Assembly: GCA_016342755.1 (NCBI GenBank)
Contig: JAEINS010000010.1
Location: 62,001 to 126,000 of the forward strand
DNA: 64,000 nucleotides
Reading direction: 5' to 3'
Origin: Melioribacteraceae bacterium
GTDB taxonomy: Bacteria; Bacteroidota; Ignavibacteria; Ignavibacteriales; Melioribacteraceae
Below are positions 1-8,940 of the stretch, piece after piece. A program made the position numbers and the translations under genes. Below the pieces are notes generated by a model. It saw only the letters and a list, made by a program, of their open reading frames with translations. It ran no database searches and was not told the origin of the DNA. Position 1 is the first letter of the stretch. The number at the start of each line of letters is the position of its first letter.

Positions 1-38
1 AATACGCTGAATAAATTATTACAGACTTTTTTAACCGG

Positions 39-893
39 CTATACCGGGAGTGTTTTATACCAAACATTCATGCTTTCAATTTTTCCGCTTATATTTGTAT
101 TGTTAACAAGGGTTCCGCTATAAGTATATCCGGCTCTTGCAAAGGTAACATTCATACCAACTGAATGCGCTCTGGCAATTGTGTATAATGAATATATTCC
201 TATTTGCTCCATTTCCTGTTCCATTTTTTTTAGCAGAATATTTGCCAGTCCTTTTCCTCTTGCCGATGGTAATGCCGCAAAATCTGTCATTTCGGCATTT
301 TTATTTTTCTCATCAATTTCCGCTGAAGATGCAGCAATCAAAATCCCATTTTCATAAATACCATAATATTTAAGATTAGAATCCATTGTTTCTTTTATAT
401 AACTTTCATCATGTATTGGAAATGGATAGGTTTCAAAAACCTGTTTATAAATATTTACAAGTTGAGAGGCATCATCTTTTTCTAAAATTTTCACTTCCAG
501 GTTACTGCTATTTGTTTTATTATCATCTGCCTTTTCTAAAGCAATGGCAATATTTTTATCTATAGTTTTTTTAGCCTCTGTATCAAGATGTTTTCTTTTT
601 ATATCTATAAATTTCGACATGAAAGAAACATCATTCATATTTCCAAAAAACTTTGGTATAGAAGCCTCTTCAACAAACCCTTCTTTTATAAAAAGATCTT
701 TTTCCTGACTTGGAATTTTTGCAAACAACTTGGAATAGTTTTTTTCAGCAGCAATTTTAATCAGATCAGAAATAATTCCCGGACAATCCTTAGAATGTAA
801 TTTCATCAGATAGATCCTGTCATTTATTTTTCCATGCTGAATTAATGAGTTACCAATTTTTTCTATAACATCAAATTGTTCTTTATTACTCAT
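39..893 (-). CDS. ablB: beta-lysine N6-acetyltransferase (AblB)
   Basis: Predicted to acetylate beta-lysine on its N6 amine, making the compatible solute N-epsilon-acetyl-beta-lysine in the cytoplasm. The 284-residue protein has a C-terminal GNAT fold (about residues 130-280). The acetyl-CoA binding stretch reads LPSARGKGLANILL, and a late segment, FARAGYTYSGTLVNN, is typical of AblB. Family length is near 280 residues. It is the last gene of a minus-strand operon. Its start overlaps the stop of the symporter gene by 8 bases, and the lysine 2,3-aminomutase that makes its substrate lies upstream. That pairing, more than the GNAT fold alone, supports the assignment. Confidence 0.9.
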   Translation of the reverse strand: MSNKEQFDVIEKIGNSLIQHGKINDRIYLMKLHSKDCPGIISDLIKIAAEKNYSKLFAKIPSQEKDLFIKEGFVEEASIPKFFGNMNDVSFMSKFIDIKRKHLDTEAKKTIDKNIAIALEKADDNKTNSSNLEVKILEKDDASQLVNIYKQVFETYPFPIHDESYIKETMDSNLKYYGIYENGILIAASSAEIDEKNKNAEMTDFAALPSARGKGLANILLKKMEQEMEQIGIYSLYTIARAHSVGMNVTFARAGYTYSGTLVNNTNISGKIESMNVWYKTLPV

Positions 894-2295
894 TTTTTGT
901 CCTTATAATATTTACTGATAAATAAACAGCCGATGACAACGCTATTCCCCAAACACTTGGATCCAGGTCAAATGGTAACTCCGGATTTAAAAAAATCAGA
1001 GCAACTGTAACTGTTCCTCCCGAAAGCATACTTAATAACGCGGCTTTATTATCCGGTCTTTTAGAAAAATAAGCCGCCAGTGTTGGAATAAATAAACCAC
1101 CAACCATAAAGGAATAAGCATGAAGTATAATTTCTAAAACTGTAGAAAAATAACCGGCTATAAGTACAGTCACAACGCCTATTATCATTGTAACAGCTTG
1201 TGATAATCTCATAATAAACTTATGATCTGCTCTTTTAATAAAGTATTTTTCTATTATATCGTTTACAATATTACCCGAAGAAGCAATTAAACAGCTATCG
1301 GCAGTAGACATTATAGCAGAAAAATAGGCGGCAACAACAATACCTGCAACACCCGCCGGTAATACGTTGCGCAGAAGCATTGGCATTCCCATTTCAGGTT
1401 CTGCTTCTGGAAACATTACTCTGGCCATCATTCCCAATAACACTCCCATAAATGCCATTATCGGATATTCGAATATACCGGCGATAAAAAATGCTTTTTT
1501 TGCTTCCTTTTCGTTTTTACAGGCATATATTCTCTGGTATAAAGTCATTGCAATAAACCAGATTGGAATTATTGTAAAAAACCAGTTAATCAACTGAATA
1601 GCAGAAATATTAGTTAAACTAAAATATTCTGATGGTAATTGTTGCGAAATAACTTCCCAGCCGCCAACAGCAACATACGAAAAGGGTATTCCGAAAAAGA
1701 TTAATCCTGCTAATAAAACAATCCATTGTATTGTATCAGTATAAATAACGGCTTTAATACCGCCAAGAACTGTATAGAGCAATACTATTGAAGCCATTAT
1801 AAATAATGAAAAATCCATAGGATCGAACATTGTCATTTCAGAAAACAGACTTCCGGCAGCTAACTTAGCACCGGCTAAAATTTGAGCACCTGTAAAACCC
1901 ATATAACCAATACCGGAAATAATTGCTGCTGCCAGTGCAACATTTTTTCCATACTTAAACCTTAGAAAATCGGGATACGTCAGCATCCCCTGTTCAGCAT
2001 CAACCAGTTTAACTTTTGGAATAATAAAAATTGCAGTTAGCCATGCACCTACAAGTCCGGTAAAAAGAAGCCAGCTTCCCGAAATACCCATCACAAAACC
2101 TAAACCGCCCAGACCAATAGAAAAACCGCCGCCAACATCCGTTGCAACAATTGAAAGACCGACATGCTTTGCGGATATAGACCTATTACCTACATAATAA
2201 TCGTCTCTGCTTTTATTTTTAACGTAGAAGTAAATCCCGACACTAAGAATTACAACAAAGTAAATACAGAATATTAAGTAATCAACAAAACTCAT
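886..2295 (-). CDS. sodium:solute symporter family protein (SSS)
   Basis: An integral membrane Na+-coupled symporter of the SSS/SSF family, 469 residues, with about 12-13 hydrophobic segments. The N-terminal helix [20 protein letters not shown] is followed by the family pattern [20 protein letters not shown] and a glycine-rich stretch ([16 protein letters not shown]). The substrate cannot be read from sequence. The gene sits between lysine 2,3-aminomutase and beta-lysine acetyltransferase, overlapping the first by 4 bases and the second by 8. Uptake of lysine, beta-lysine or the finished osmolyte is therefore a reasonable inference. SSS members in osmoadaptation often carry amino acids such as proline. 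Confidence 0.88.
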   Translation of the reverse strand: MSFVDYLIFCIYFVVILSVGIYFYVKNKSRDDYYVGNRSISAKHVGLSIVATDVGGGFSIGLGGLGFVMGISGSWLLFTGLVGAWLTAIFIIPKVKLVDAEQGMLTYPDFLRFKYGKNVALAAAIISGIGYMGFTGAQILAGAKLAAGSLFSEMTMFDPMDFSLFIMASIVLLYTVLGGIKAVIYTDTIQWIVLLAGLIFFGIPFSYVAVGGWEVISQQLPSEYFSLTNISAIQLINWFFTIIPIWFIAMTLYQRIYACKNEKEAKKAFFIAGIFEYPIMAFMGVLLGMMARVMFPEAEPEMGMPMLLRNVLPAGVAGIVVAAYFSAIMSTADSCLIASSGNIVNDIIEKYFIKRADHKFIMRLSQAVTMIIGVVTVLIAGYFSTVLEIILHAYSFMVGGLFIPTLAAYFSKRPDNKAALLSMLSGGTVTVALIFLNPELPFDLDPSVWGIALSSAVYLSVNIIRTKNE

Positions 2296-3614
2296 TCACT
2301 GCCTATTTCAGTTCTTCTATCAAATCTTTCGTTTTCTTTTGGAACTAAAGAGATTATTTCCTCAGCATCCGATAATAAATCCGCAATACCGGTTGAAAGA
2401 TATTCATCAGCTCCTTTTAAGTTCAGCTGCAAATCACATTTCGAACAATTCCTGTCACAAAATACCGGTGTGTAAGAATCCGGCTCTTTATAAGTAGCAA
2501 TTACGCCTTCATAATTTCTAAGTACAACTTTGTTGGTTGACCAGCTAATTAAATAATTTGGCATAACAGGAATTTTTCCTCCGCCTCCGGGTGCGTCTAT
2601 TACATATGTTGGAACCGCAAATCCGCTGGTATGACCAATTAAGCTTTCAATAATTTCTATACCTTTGCCAACCGGTGTTCTGAAATGAGTTAACCCCTCA
2701 GACAAATCGCACTGATACATATAATATGGTCTCACTCTGTTTTGTACTAAAAGATGTACAAGTGCTTTCATAATACGGGGACAATCATTTATTCCGGCAA
2801 GCAGAACTGATTGGTTGCCTAACGGGATTCCGGCATCAGAGAGTTTATCCAGAGCTTCTCTTGACGAGGTTGTTATTTCTCTTGGATGATTAAAGTGTGT
2901 GTTAATCCAAAGCGGTTTATGTTTTTTTAAGACAGCAATTAGATCATCTGTAACTCTATAAGGTAATACTACCGGAATACGCGTTCCAATTCTTACTACT
3001 TCAACATGCGGAATACTTTTGATTTCGGTTAATATCCAGTCTAAATACTCATCGCTCAACATTAAAGGATCGCCGCCGGATAATAATACATCTCTAATCT
3101 GAGGTGTATCTCTAATATATTTTATCCCGGTTTTTATCATTCCCTTGTTGGGAATATAATCTTCATCACCTACTTTTCTTTTTCTTGTACAATGTCTGCA
3201 ATACATTGCACATGTATTACTTATTGTAAATAATACTCTATCCGGATAACGATGTGTAATTCCGGGAGCCGGACTATCTTTTTCTTCAGCCAGCGGATCA
3301 GACATTTCGTTTTCGCAAACATGAAGCTCTTCTATACTTGGAAACGACTGTTTGAATACAGGATCATTTTTATAATCGTTTTTGTCTATTAATGAAAGAT
3401 AATATGGAGTTACTGACGCGGGAAATTTGCTTATAGTTTTGGTTAAATTGCGTTTTTCTTCATCGTCAAATGAAATTCCCAATAAATTTTCACATTGCTC
3501 AGGTGTTTTTACAACGTGCTGCATTTGCCATTTCCAATTTTTCCATTTGGAAGTTTTTACGTTATCATCTATTTTATCGGCAATTTCTTGTTGATGTTCA
3601 TTATATATACTCAT
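2292..3614 (-). CDS. ablA: lysine 2,3-aminomutase
   Basis: A radical-SAM, PLP-dependent enzyme that turns L-lysine into L-beta-lysine, the first step of N-epsilon-acetyl-beta-lysine synthesis. At 440 residues it is normal for the family. The radical-SAM cluster motif CxxxCxxC is present as [15 protein letters not shown] near residue 135, followed by the LSGGDPL motif that contacts SAM. The PLP region around [18 protein letters not shown] and a C-terminal cysteine set ([11 protein letters not shown]) fit the zinc-binding tail of lysine 2,3-aminomutases. First gene of the three-gene operon. Lysine degradation is an alternative role, but the adjacent acetyltransferase favours osmolyte synthesis. 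Confidence 0.93.
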   Translation of the reverse strand: MSIYNEHQQEIADKIDDNVKTSKWKNWKWQMQHVVKTPEQCENLLGISFDDEEKRNLTKTISKFPASVTPYYLSLIDKNDYKNDPVFKQSFPSIEELHVCENEMSDPLAEEKDSPAPGITHRYPDRVLFTISNTCAMYCRHCTRKRKVGDEDYIPNKGMIKTGIKYIRDTPQIRDVLLSGGDPLMLSDEYLDWILTEIKSIPHVEVVRIGTRIPVVLPYRVTDDLIAVLKKHKPLWINTHFNHPREITTSSREALDKLSDAGIPLGNQSVLLAGINDCPRIMKALVHLLVQNRVRPYYMYQCDLSEGLTHFRTPVGKGIEIIESLIGHTSGFAVPTYVIDAPGGGGKIPVMPNYLISWSTNKVVLRNYEGVIATYKEPDSYTPVFCDRNCSKCDLQLNLKGADEYLSTGIADLLSDAEEIISLVPKENERFDRRTEIGSE

Positions 3615-4063
3615 TTAGGACCTTTTAATTATTGTTAAATTCATTTTAGCGATCTTAAAAATATTTCGGTCTTACATATTTAAATTTTACTCCCGTTACT
3701 ATATTTAGTTTTAAAAAATCTATTTTCTGGTTCTTATTATCAATAATTATAACACTCGTTGTATTATTTTTGATCAGCATTTATTAACATGGGATTTTTA
3801 CTAAAGTGGTATTTTGAAATAATTACATACCTAAACATACAAAATTTTTAGGTAAAATGCTCAATACAACAGCTAAATCAGCATTTAATGAAGATATTGG
3901 ATTAATCAGGCTATATGTTTAGTTTATTTACAAAGCACATTTTATTTGAAATTGTACTTCTAAACACCAACACTTGTCAATCTCTTTTCACCTAAATTAA
4001 CGATAAAACACGGATATAACTTGTAAAACCAGCGTCTTGTTTTTAAGAGAGAAAAAGGATGCA
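3615..4063. promoter_or_regulatory. 449-bp gene-free region upstream of the abl operon
   Basis: No coding signal is seen. The region must hold the promoter of ablA, which starts at 3614 on the minus strand. It contains a perfect 8-bp inverted repeat, TACCTAAA at 3828-3835 and TTTAGGTA at 3847-3854. Just to its right is an imperfect hairpin, AAATGCT...AGCATTT, at about 3855-3889. Either could be an operator or an RNA structure. No known regulator site was recognised. Confidence 0.3.
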
Positions 4064-4585
4064 TCATTTAACATCCTTAATAATCCATTTGGTTACAGCA
4101 TTAACCGATTTTTCTATAAAATCACTTTTTTTAATTTTTTCCTGATCGGCTTTACTGGAATTTTCATAACCTATGGAAATAAAATAAATAGCCTTATCAA
4201 AATAAGTTGTAACTCTCTGAAGAAATTCAAGTGCCTGGTGATGTTCAAAAATACTATTTACAATTCCCTGGTTAATTACATAATTCCATAGAACCAGTCT
4301 CGAAATTACAATAGCATAAATAACTTCGCTTAACTGAATTCCTTCGTGAGCTCTTTCACTTCCAAGTTTCATATAATGCTCAGCCGTTTCTTTAAAGGTA
4401 ATATCCTCATTTAAGAGCCATCTTCCCAAACGTTTATAAACATCATAAACCCGTTTTTCCAGCAGAGCATCGTTTATTTTGCGGTAACCTCTGGTCGAGG
4501 GATTGTTTTGAACTTCTTCAACCCAAAGCTTGGTAAGTTTTTCGGCATGATCTTCAACTAATCTAATAAATTTTTCGTACAACAT
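4064..4585 (-). CDS. RsbRD N-terminal domain-like protein
   Basis: A single-domain cytoplasmic protein of about 173 residues, mostly helical. It resembles the RsbRD_N domain (sensor domain of RsbR/RsbT co-antagonists). Cues are the N-terminal FIRLVEDHAEKLTKLWVEEV, then YKRLGRWLLNEDI, and GIQLSEVIYAIVISRLVLWN, as in the globin-like N-terminus of stressosome proteins. No STAS domain follows, so it is a stand-alone sensor-type domain. The start is placed at the ATG at 4585 because GGAAGGA lies just upstream; a longer start at 4597 would fall inside that ribosome site. The ligand and partner are unknown. Confidence 0.6.
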   Translation of the reverse strand: MLYEKFIRLVEDHAEKLTKLWVEEVQNNPSTRGYRKINDALLEKRVYDVYKRLGRWLLNEDITFKETAEHYMKLGSERAHEGIQLSEVIYAIVISRLVLWNYVINQGIVNSIFEHHQALEFLQRVTTYFDKAIYFISIGYENSSKADQEKIKKSDFIEKSVNAVTKWIIKDVK

Positions 4586-4621
4586 AATTCCTTCCAATTT
4601 AGTTGACGTGTTATTTATTTT

Positions 4622-5047
4622 TTAATTTGAATATTCAAAAACCAGATGTAGCGTGTCTTTGTTAATATACTTAGAATTTTCATCGTTAGCAAAGAATATC
4701 AATTCATAACTGCCGGTAGAAAAATCGTTGTTAAATTCTGACTGAAGTTCAATTCTGAGATCCATTAATTCTTCATCAGAATCTTCCTCAATGGTTCCAA
4801 AATCAAATTCCTTTAGTGTATCTTTTTCTGGTGTTATAAAATCTATGGTGTAGGAAATTTTAGAATTGTATTTATCTTCTTCATTTTCAATCTGATTAAA
4901 GCCCGTTACCAGAACATTTGCAAATAACTCCCATCCTTCATCAATTGAATAGGCCATTACATCCTGCTTTGATAATAATAATTTTGGATCTTCTTTTGCA
5001 CAGCTTATTAGAAATATCAAAAATATGAATACTATGTTTTTTTTCAT
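4622..5047 (-). CDS. hypothetical lipoprotein
   Basis: A small secreted lipoprotein of unknown function, about 141 residues. The N-terminus MKKNIVFIFLIFLISCAKED is a lipoprotein signal peptide with the modified cysteine in LISC. The rest is acidic with alternating beta-like segments, no recognised domain and no further cysteines. The start at 5047 is preferred over 5080 because it places the signal peptide at the N-terminus and has GGAA seven bases upstream. It lies 36 bp upstream of the RsbRD-like gene on the same strand and could share its transcript. Confidence 0.65.
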   Translation of the reverse strand: MKKNIVFIFLIFLISCAKEDPKLLLSKQDVMAYSIDEGWELFANVLVTGFNQIENEEDKYNSKISYTIDFITPEKDTLKEFDFGTIEEDSDEELMDLRIELQSEFNNDFSTGSYELIFFANDENSKYINKDTLHLVFEYSN

Positions 5048-5266
5048 TTTGAGTTCCATTGTACAAAAAGTTTTAATCATTTATGTGTATGTAATCCCGA
5101 ACAGCTTTATCATGAGAAATCTTTTAAAGTTGTCTCAGTCGCTTTTGCCCGACTTATCCGGCTTGTTAGCCACAACTTGTCGGGTCGTATCGAAGTATTG
5201 TTAGATAATTTGCCCCTCGATACTTTCCATTAAAATAAAACACCCGGGGAAACATGCTTCAAAAGT

Positions 5267-5299
5267 ATAGATGACATCTTTTAAAAAGATGTCATCTAT
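5267..5299 (-). terminator. strong hairpin downstream of serC
   Basis: A perfect 14-16 bp stem, ATAGATGACATCTT pairing with AAGATGTCATCTAT, with a very short loop, lies 8 bases after the serC stop. It is the expected place for a terminator. The T-run that should follow on the minus strand is weak, so it could instead act as an mRNA 3' end stabiliser. Confidence 0.5.
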
Positions 5300-5306
5300 T
5301 TGAAAA

Positions 5307-6386
5307 TTAATTATTTGTTTTGAATGTACTCATAAACTCAACTAACGCTTCAACACCTTTAGTCGGGAAAGCATTATAAATTGAGGCTCTAACTCCGCCA
5401 ACTGAACGATGTCCTTTTAACCCGGAAAAATCTTTTGCACCGGCTTCGGCAATAAATTTCTTTTCTAGTTCTTCACTAGGAAGATTAAAAGTTACATTCA
5501 TTAATGAACGATCTTCAACCGCTGAAGCACCTTTATAATAGCCGCCAGAGTTATCAATAGCGTCATAAAGTAATTTAGCTTTAGCTTCATTAACCTCTTC
5601 CATAGCTTTTAATCCGCCATTTTTAAGAAGCCATTTGTAAACTAATCCCATAATATAAATTGTATAGGTAGCAGGAGTATTATACATAGACGCGTTCTTC
5701 GCATGTATATTGTAGTTCATATATGTATGAAGATCTTCTGGAGATCTTTCTAATAATGATTTTTTTACAACTACTAACGCGCAGCCGGCAGGACCCATAT
5801 TTTTTTGCGCACCGGCATAAATTAAACCATACTTGTTTACATCAATAGGTCTGCATAAAATATTTGAAGATGCATCGCATACTAACGGAACATTACCAAC
5901 TTCAGGCTCAGACTTAAATTCTGTTCCAAAAATTGTATTGTTAGAAGTATAATGAACATATGAAGCATCGGGTGTTAAATTGTATTCTTTTGGAATATAG
6001 TTGAAATTAGTATCGGCTGATGTTGCGGCAATATTAACTTCACCAACTCTTTTAGCTTCTACAACAGATTTTTTTGCCCATGCACCAGTTACAATATAAT
6101 CAGCTTTATTTGCCGGGGGCATTAAGTTTAGGGGCACCATCGAAAACTGAAGTGTTGCTCCGCCCTGCAAAAACAGAACTTCATATTCATCACTAATATT
6201 TAGTAATGTTCTAATATCTTTTTCAGCGGAAGTAATAATTTCATCATATGTTTTAGAACGGTGACTCATTTCCATTACAGAAAGACCCTGTCCCTTATAA
6301 GAATAAAAATCCTCTTGTGCTTCTAACATAACCTCTTCGGGTAAAGTACAAGGACCAGCACTAAAATTAAAAATTCTCTTTTCCAT
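5307..6386 (-). CDS. serC: 3-phosphoserine/phosphohydroxythreonine aminotransferase
   Basis: PLP-dependent class V aminotransferase that makes phosphoserine from 3-phosphohydroxypyruvate and glutamate in serine synthesis. It may also serve pyridoxal phosphate synthesis. The 359 residues match SerC length. The N-terminus FNFSAGPCTLPEEVM, the helix GLSVMEMSHRSK and the loop LFLQGGATLQFSMVPLN are diagnostic. The PLP lysine lies in YAGAQKNMGPAG near residue 195, and the C-terminus carries SGLKGHRSVGGVRASIYNA. It follows a DUF1015 gene after 63 bp on the same strand, an arrangement often seen in anaerobes and Bacteroidota. Confidence 0.96.
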   Translation of the reverse strand: MEKRIFNFSAGPCTLPEEVMLEAQEDFYSYKGQGLSVMEMSHRSKTYDEIITSAEKDIRTLLNISDEYEVLFLQGGATLQFSMVPLNLMPPANKADYIVTGAWAKKSVVEAKRVGEVNIAATSADTNFNYIPKEYNLTPDASYVHYTSNNTIFGTEFKSEPEVGNVPLVCDASSNILCRPIDVNKYGLIYAGAQKNMGPAGCALVVVKKSLLERSPEDLHTYMNYNIHAKNASMYNTPATYTIYIMGLVYKWLLKNGGLKAMEEVNEAKAKLLYDAIDNSGGYYKGASAVEDRSLMNVTFNLPSEELEKKFIAEAGAKDFSGLKGHRSVGGVRASIYNAFPTKGVEALVEFMSTFKTNN

Positions 6387-6449
6387 TTAACTTCTCTCAT
6401 TTTGTTTATTATAAGTTGAGTTACTTCCGCTTTTCAATTTTTAAATATA

Positions 6450-7682
6450 CTAAATAGTATGAACAACTAATCCATCTCTTAATTTTGGTTCGAACCATGT
6501 TGATTTTGGCGGCATTATTTCACCAGCATCAGAAATATTCATCAAATCATCAACAGTTACCGGATACATTGAGAACGCGGCTTTTGCCTTTCCCGAATCA
6601 ACTATTTTTTCCAGTTCCTTTGTACCCCTTATTCCCCCGATAAAATCTATATTATTATCAGTACGGACATCTTTAATGCCTAAATATGGGGTTAATAAAA
6701 AGTCTTGAAGAATACTTACATCTAAGTTTTCACCAATTGTACTGCCGGGTTTAACATTGTCATTAGGTTTTAATGAATACCATTTTTGGTTTATATACAT
6801 TGCTAATAATCTTCTTTCGGCTGGCGAAGATTCTTTAGTTTCTTCAACGGAAAAATTCTCTTTTATTTTTTCAATAAATTCTTCTTTATCAAATCCGTTT
6901 AAGTTATAAACTACTCTGTTATAAGGAAGTATTTTTAATTGTTCGCATGGAAATAAAACTGCCAAAAAATAATTATATTCTTCTTCACCGGTATGATTTG
7001 GATTAGAATCCATTTTAACTTTTTGCGCACGACTTGCGCTTGCAGCACGGTGATGTCCGTCGGCTATATATAATTTTTCCGCTTTGCCAATTTCGTACTG
7101 AATAATATCATTTAGATCTTCAGGCATTACCCAGACTGTATGCTGAACTCCGTCAGGAGTAGTAAAATCATATTCCGGACTATTTTCCATTACATCATCC
7201 ACAACTTTATTAACTTCCGCAATTCCGCGGTAAGTTAAAAATACTGCACCTGTCTGTGCTTCAGTTGTAATAATATGATTAGTTCTATCATCTTCTTTAA
7301 CTTTTCTGGTTTTTTCATGTTTCATTACAACATTGTTATTGTAATCTTCAACTGAAAATGTTGCGGCTATACCTACTTGCGAAGTTTCACCCATTACAAG
7401 TTTGTAAATATAAAACCTTGGAGTTTCATCCTGAATTAAAGGTGCTTCTTCTTTCAAACGATTAAAATTCTCTCTGGCTTTTTCATAAACTTCTTTTGAA
7501 TACGCATCAACTGAATTATCTAATTCAATTTCCGATCTGGTCACTCTCAGAAAATTGATTGGATTGCCTTCAACTACTGCTTTTGATTCTTCTCTGTTTA
7601 CTACATCGTAAGGCACACTTGCTACTTGTGAAGCAACTTCTTTTGCGGGTCGTACAGCTTTAAACGGTCTGATAATTGCCAT
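6450..7682 (-). CDS. DUF1015 family protein
   Basis: A cytoplasmic protein of 410 residues from the DUF1015 family, which has no settled activity. The N-terminus IIRPFKAVRPAKEVASQVASVPYDVVNREE is characteristic. The central conserved ADGHHRAASASRAQK (about residue 210) looks like an active-site segment with two histidines. The C-terminal PPKSTWFEPKLRDGLVVH is also conserved. It sits just upstream of serC on the same strand, and DUF1015 genes commonly lie beside serine biosynthesis genes. A link to serine metabolism is an inference from position only. Confidence 0.85.
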   Translation of the reverse strand: MAIIRPFKAVRPAKEVASQVASVPYDVVNREESKAVVEGNPINFLRVTRSEIELDNSVDAYSKEVYEKARENFNRLKEEAPLIQDETPRFYIYKLVMGETSQVGIAATFSVEDYNNNVVMKHEKTRKVKEDDRTNHIITTEAQTGAVFLTYRGIAEVNKVVDDVMENSPEYDFTTPDGVQHTVWVMPEDLNDIIQYEIGKAEKLYIADGHHRAASASRAQKVKMDSNPNHTGEEEYNYFLAVLFPCEQLKILPYNRVVYNLNGFDKEEFIEKIKENFSVEETKESSPAERRLLAMYINQKWYSLKPNDNVKPGSTIGENLDVSILQDFLLTPYLGIKDVRTDNNIDFIGGIRGTKELEKIVDSGKAKAAFSMYPVTVDDLMNISDAGEIMPPKSTWFEPKLRDGLVVHTI

Positions 7683-7971
7683 AAAATCTCCTCTTGTTGA
7701 AATATTCTAAATTTGCTTTGCTGTAAAAATATGAGATATAATACTTAAAGCAAAAGGTTATTTTTAATAAGAATTGCAAATATTTGAATATTTATAAATA
7801 TCTAATTTCTACAAGTTAGGCTAAACTAAATTTTAAGAAATTTATTTAGTAATCATGCATAAAAATGATTAATTATTTAATGGTTTTGCATGAAAACTAT
7901 AAATATAAAAAATCGAAAAATATTTTAATTATATTTAAAAACTGAGTCCAAAAAACAATTATAGGGTTATC

Positions 7972-8940
7972 ATGAAAAAATCAGCGTACATTATTTTAGC
8001 AGTTCTGTTAATTACGGTTTTAACAAATGCCCAGCCTGTAAAAAAATATGGCCATTTAAAAGTTGACGGCACACAGCTTGTGAGCGAAAAAGGGGAACCT
8101 GTTGTACTGCGGGGAATCAGCTACGGCTGGCATAACTGGTGGCCAAGATTTTATAACAAGGGAACTGTAAAAACTTTATCAAACGATTGGAACTGTTCTG
8201 TACTAAGAGCCGCAATGGGCGTTGGTCCCGACAGCGGTTACACAAAAGAACCTGAGTGGTCAAAATCATTAGTAATGAATGTAGTTGAAGCCGCCATTGA
8301 TGAAGGAATTTATGTTATTATCGATTGGCACAGCCATCATATATTTCTGGATGAAGCTAAAGAATTTTTCTCAGAAATGGCTAAAACCTATGGAGATCAT
8401 CCCAACATAATTTATGAGATCTTTAACGAACCGGTAGAAGACAGTTGGGAAGATGTAAAAGAATATTCGGTTGAAGTTATTAAATCGATACGCGAACATG
8501 ATCCGGACAACATAATATTGGTAGGTTCACCTCACTGGGATCAGGATGTACATATAGTTGCCGATAATCCAATTGTAGGATATTCGAACCTTATGTACAC
8601 GCTTCATTTTTATGCCGCAACTCACAAAGAGTATCTTTTTGAACGCGGCGATTATGCTTTAGAAAAAGGATTACCTCTGTTTGTTTCCGAATCAGCCGGA
8701 ATGGAAGCTACCGGGAACGGACCAATAGACTATGAAAACTGGACGAAATGGATTGACTGGATGGAAAAAAATCAGATCAGCTGGATTACATGGTCAATTG
8801 CCGATAAAGATGAAACCTGCTCAATGCTGAAAAAATCGGCTGACTCTAACGGTAACTGGAAAGATGAAGAAATAAAAACATCCGGTTTAAGAACAAGAGA
8901 GCTGATTAAAAAATACAACACATGTAAAGACTCTAAATAA
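7972..8940 (+). CDS. GH5 endoglucanase (cellulase), secreted
   Basis: A glycoside hydrolase family 5 enzyme, probably a beta-1,4-endoglucanase, exported through Sec. Residues 1-21 are a signal peptide ending TNAQ. The catalytic domain fills the rest of the 322 residues. Typical motifs are GISYGWHNWWP, VIIDWHSHH, the acid/base glutamate in IYEIFNEP (Glu153) and the nucleophile glutamate in PLFVSESAG (Glu240). No carbohydrate-binding module or T9SS tail is present, so it may stay periplasmic or be released. The stop codon is followed at once by the ATG of the CotH gene, so the two are almost certainly co-transcribed. Confidence 0.92.
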   Translation: MKKSAYIILAVLLITVLTNAQPVKKYGHLKVDGTQLVSEKGEPVVLRGISYGWHNWWPRFYNKGTVKTLSNDWNCSVLRAAMGVGPDSGYTKEPEWSKSLVMNVVEAAIDEGIYVIIDWHSHHIFLDEAKEFFSEMAKTYGDHPNIIYEIFNEPVEDSWEDVKEYSVEVIKSIREHDPDNIILVGSPHWDQDVHIVADNPIVGYSNLMYTLHFYAATHKEYLFERGDYALEKGLPLFVSESAGMEATGNGPIDYENWTKWIDWMEKNQISWITWSIADKDETCSMLKKSADSNGNWKDEEIKTSGLRTRELIKKYNTCKDSK

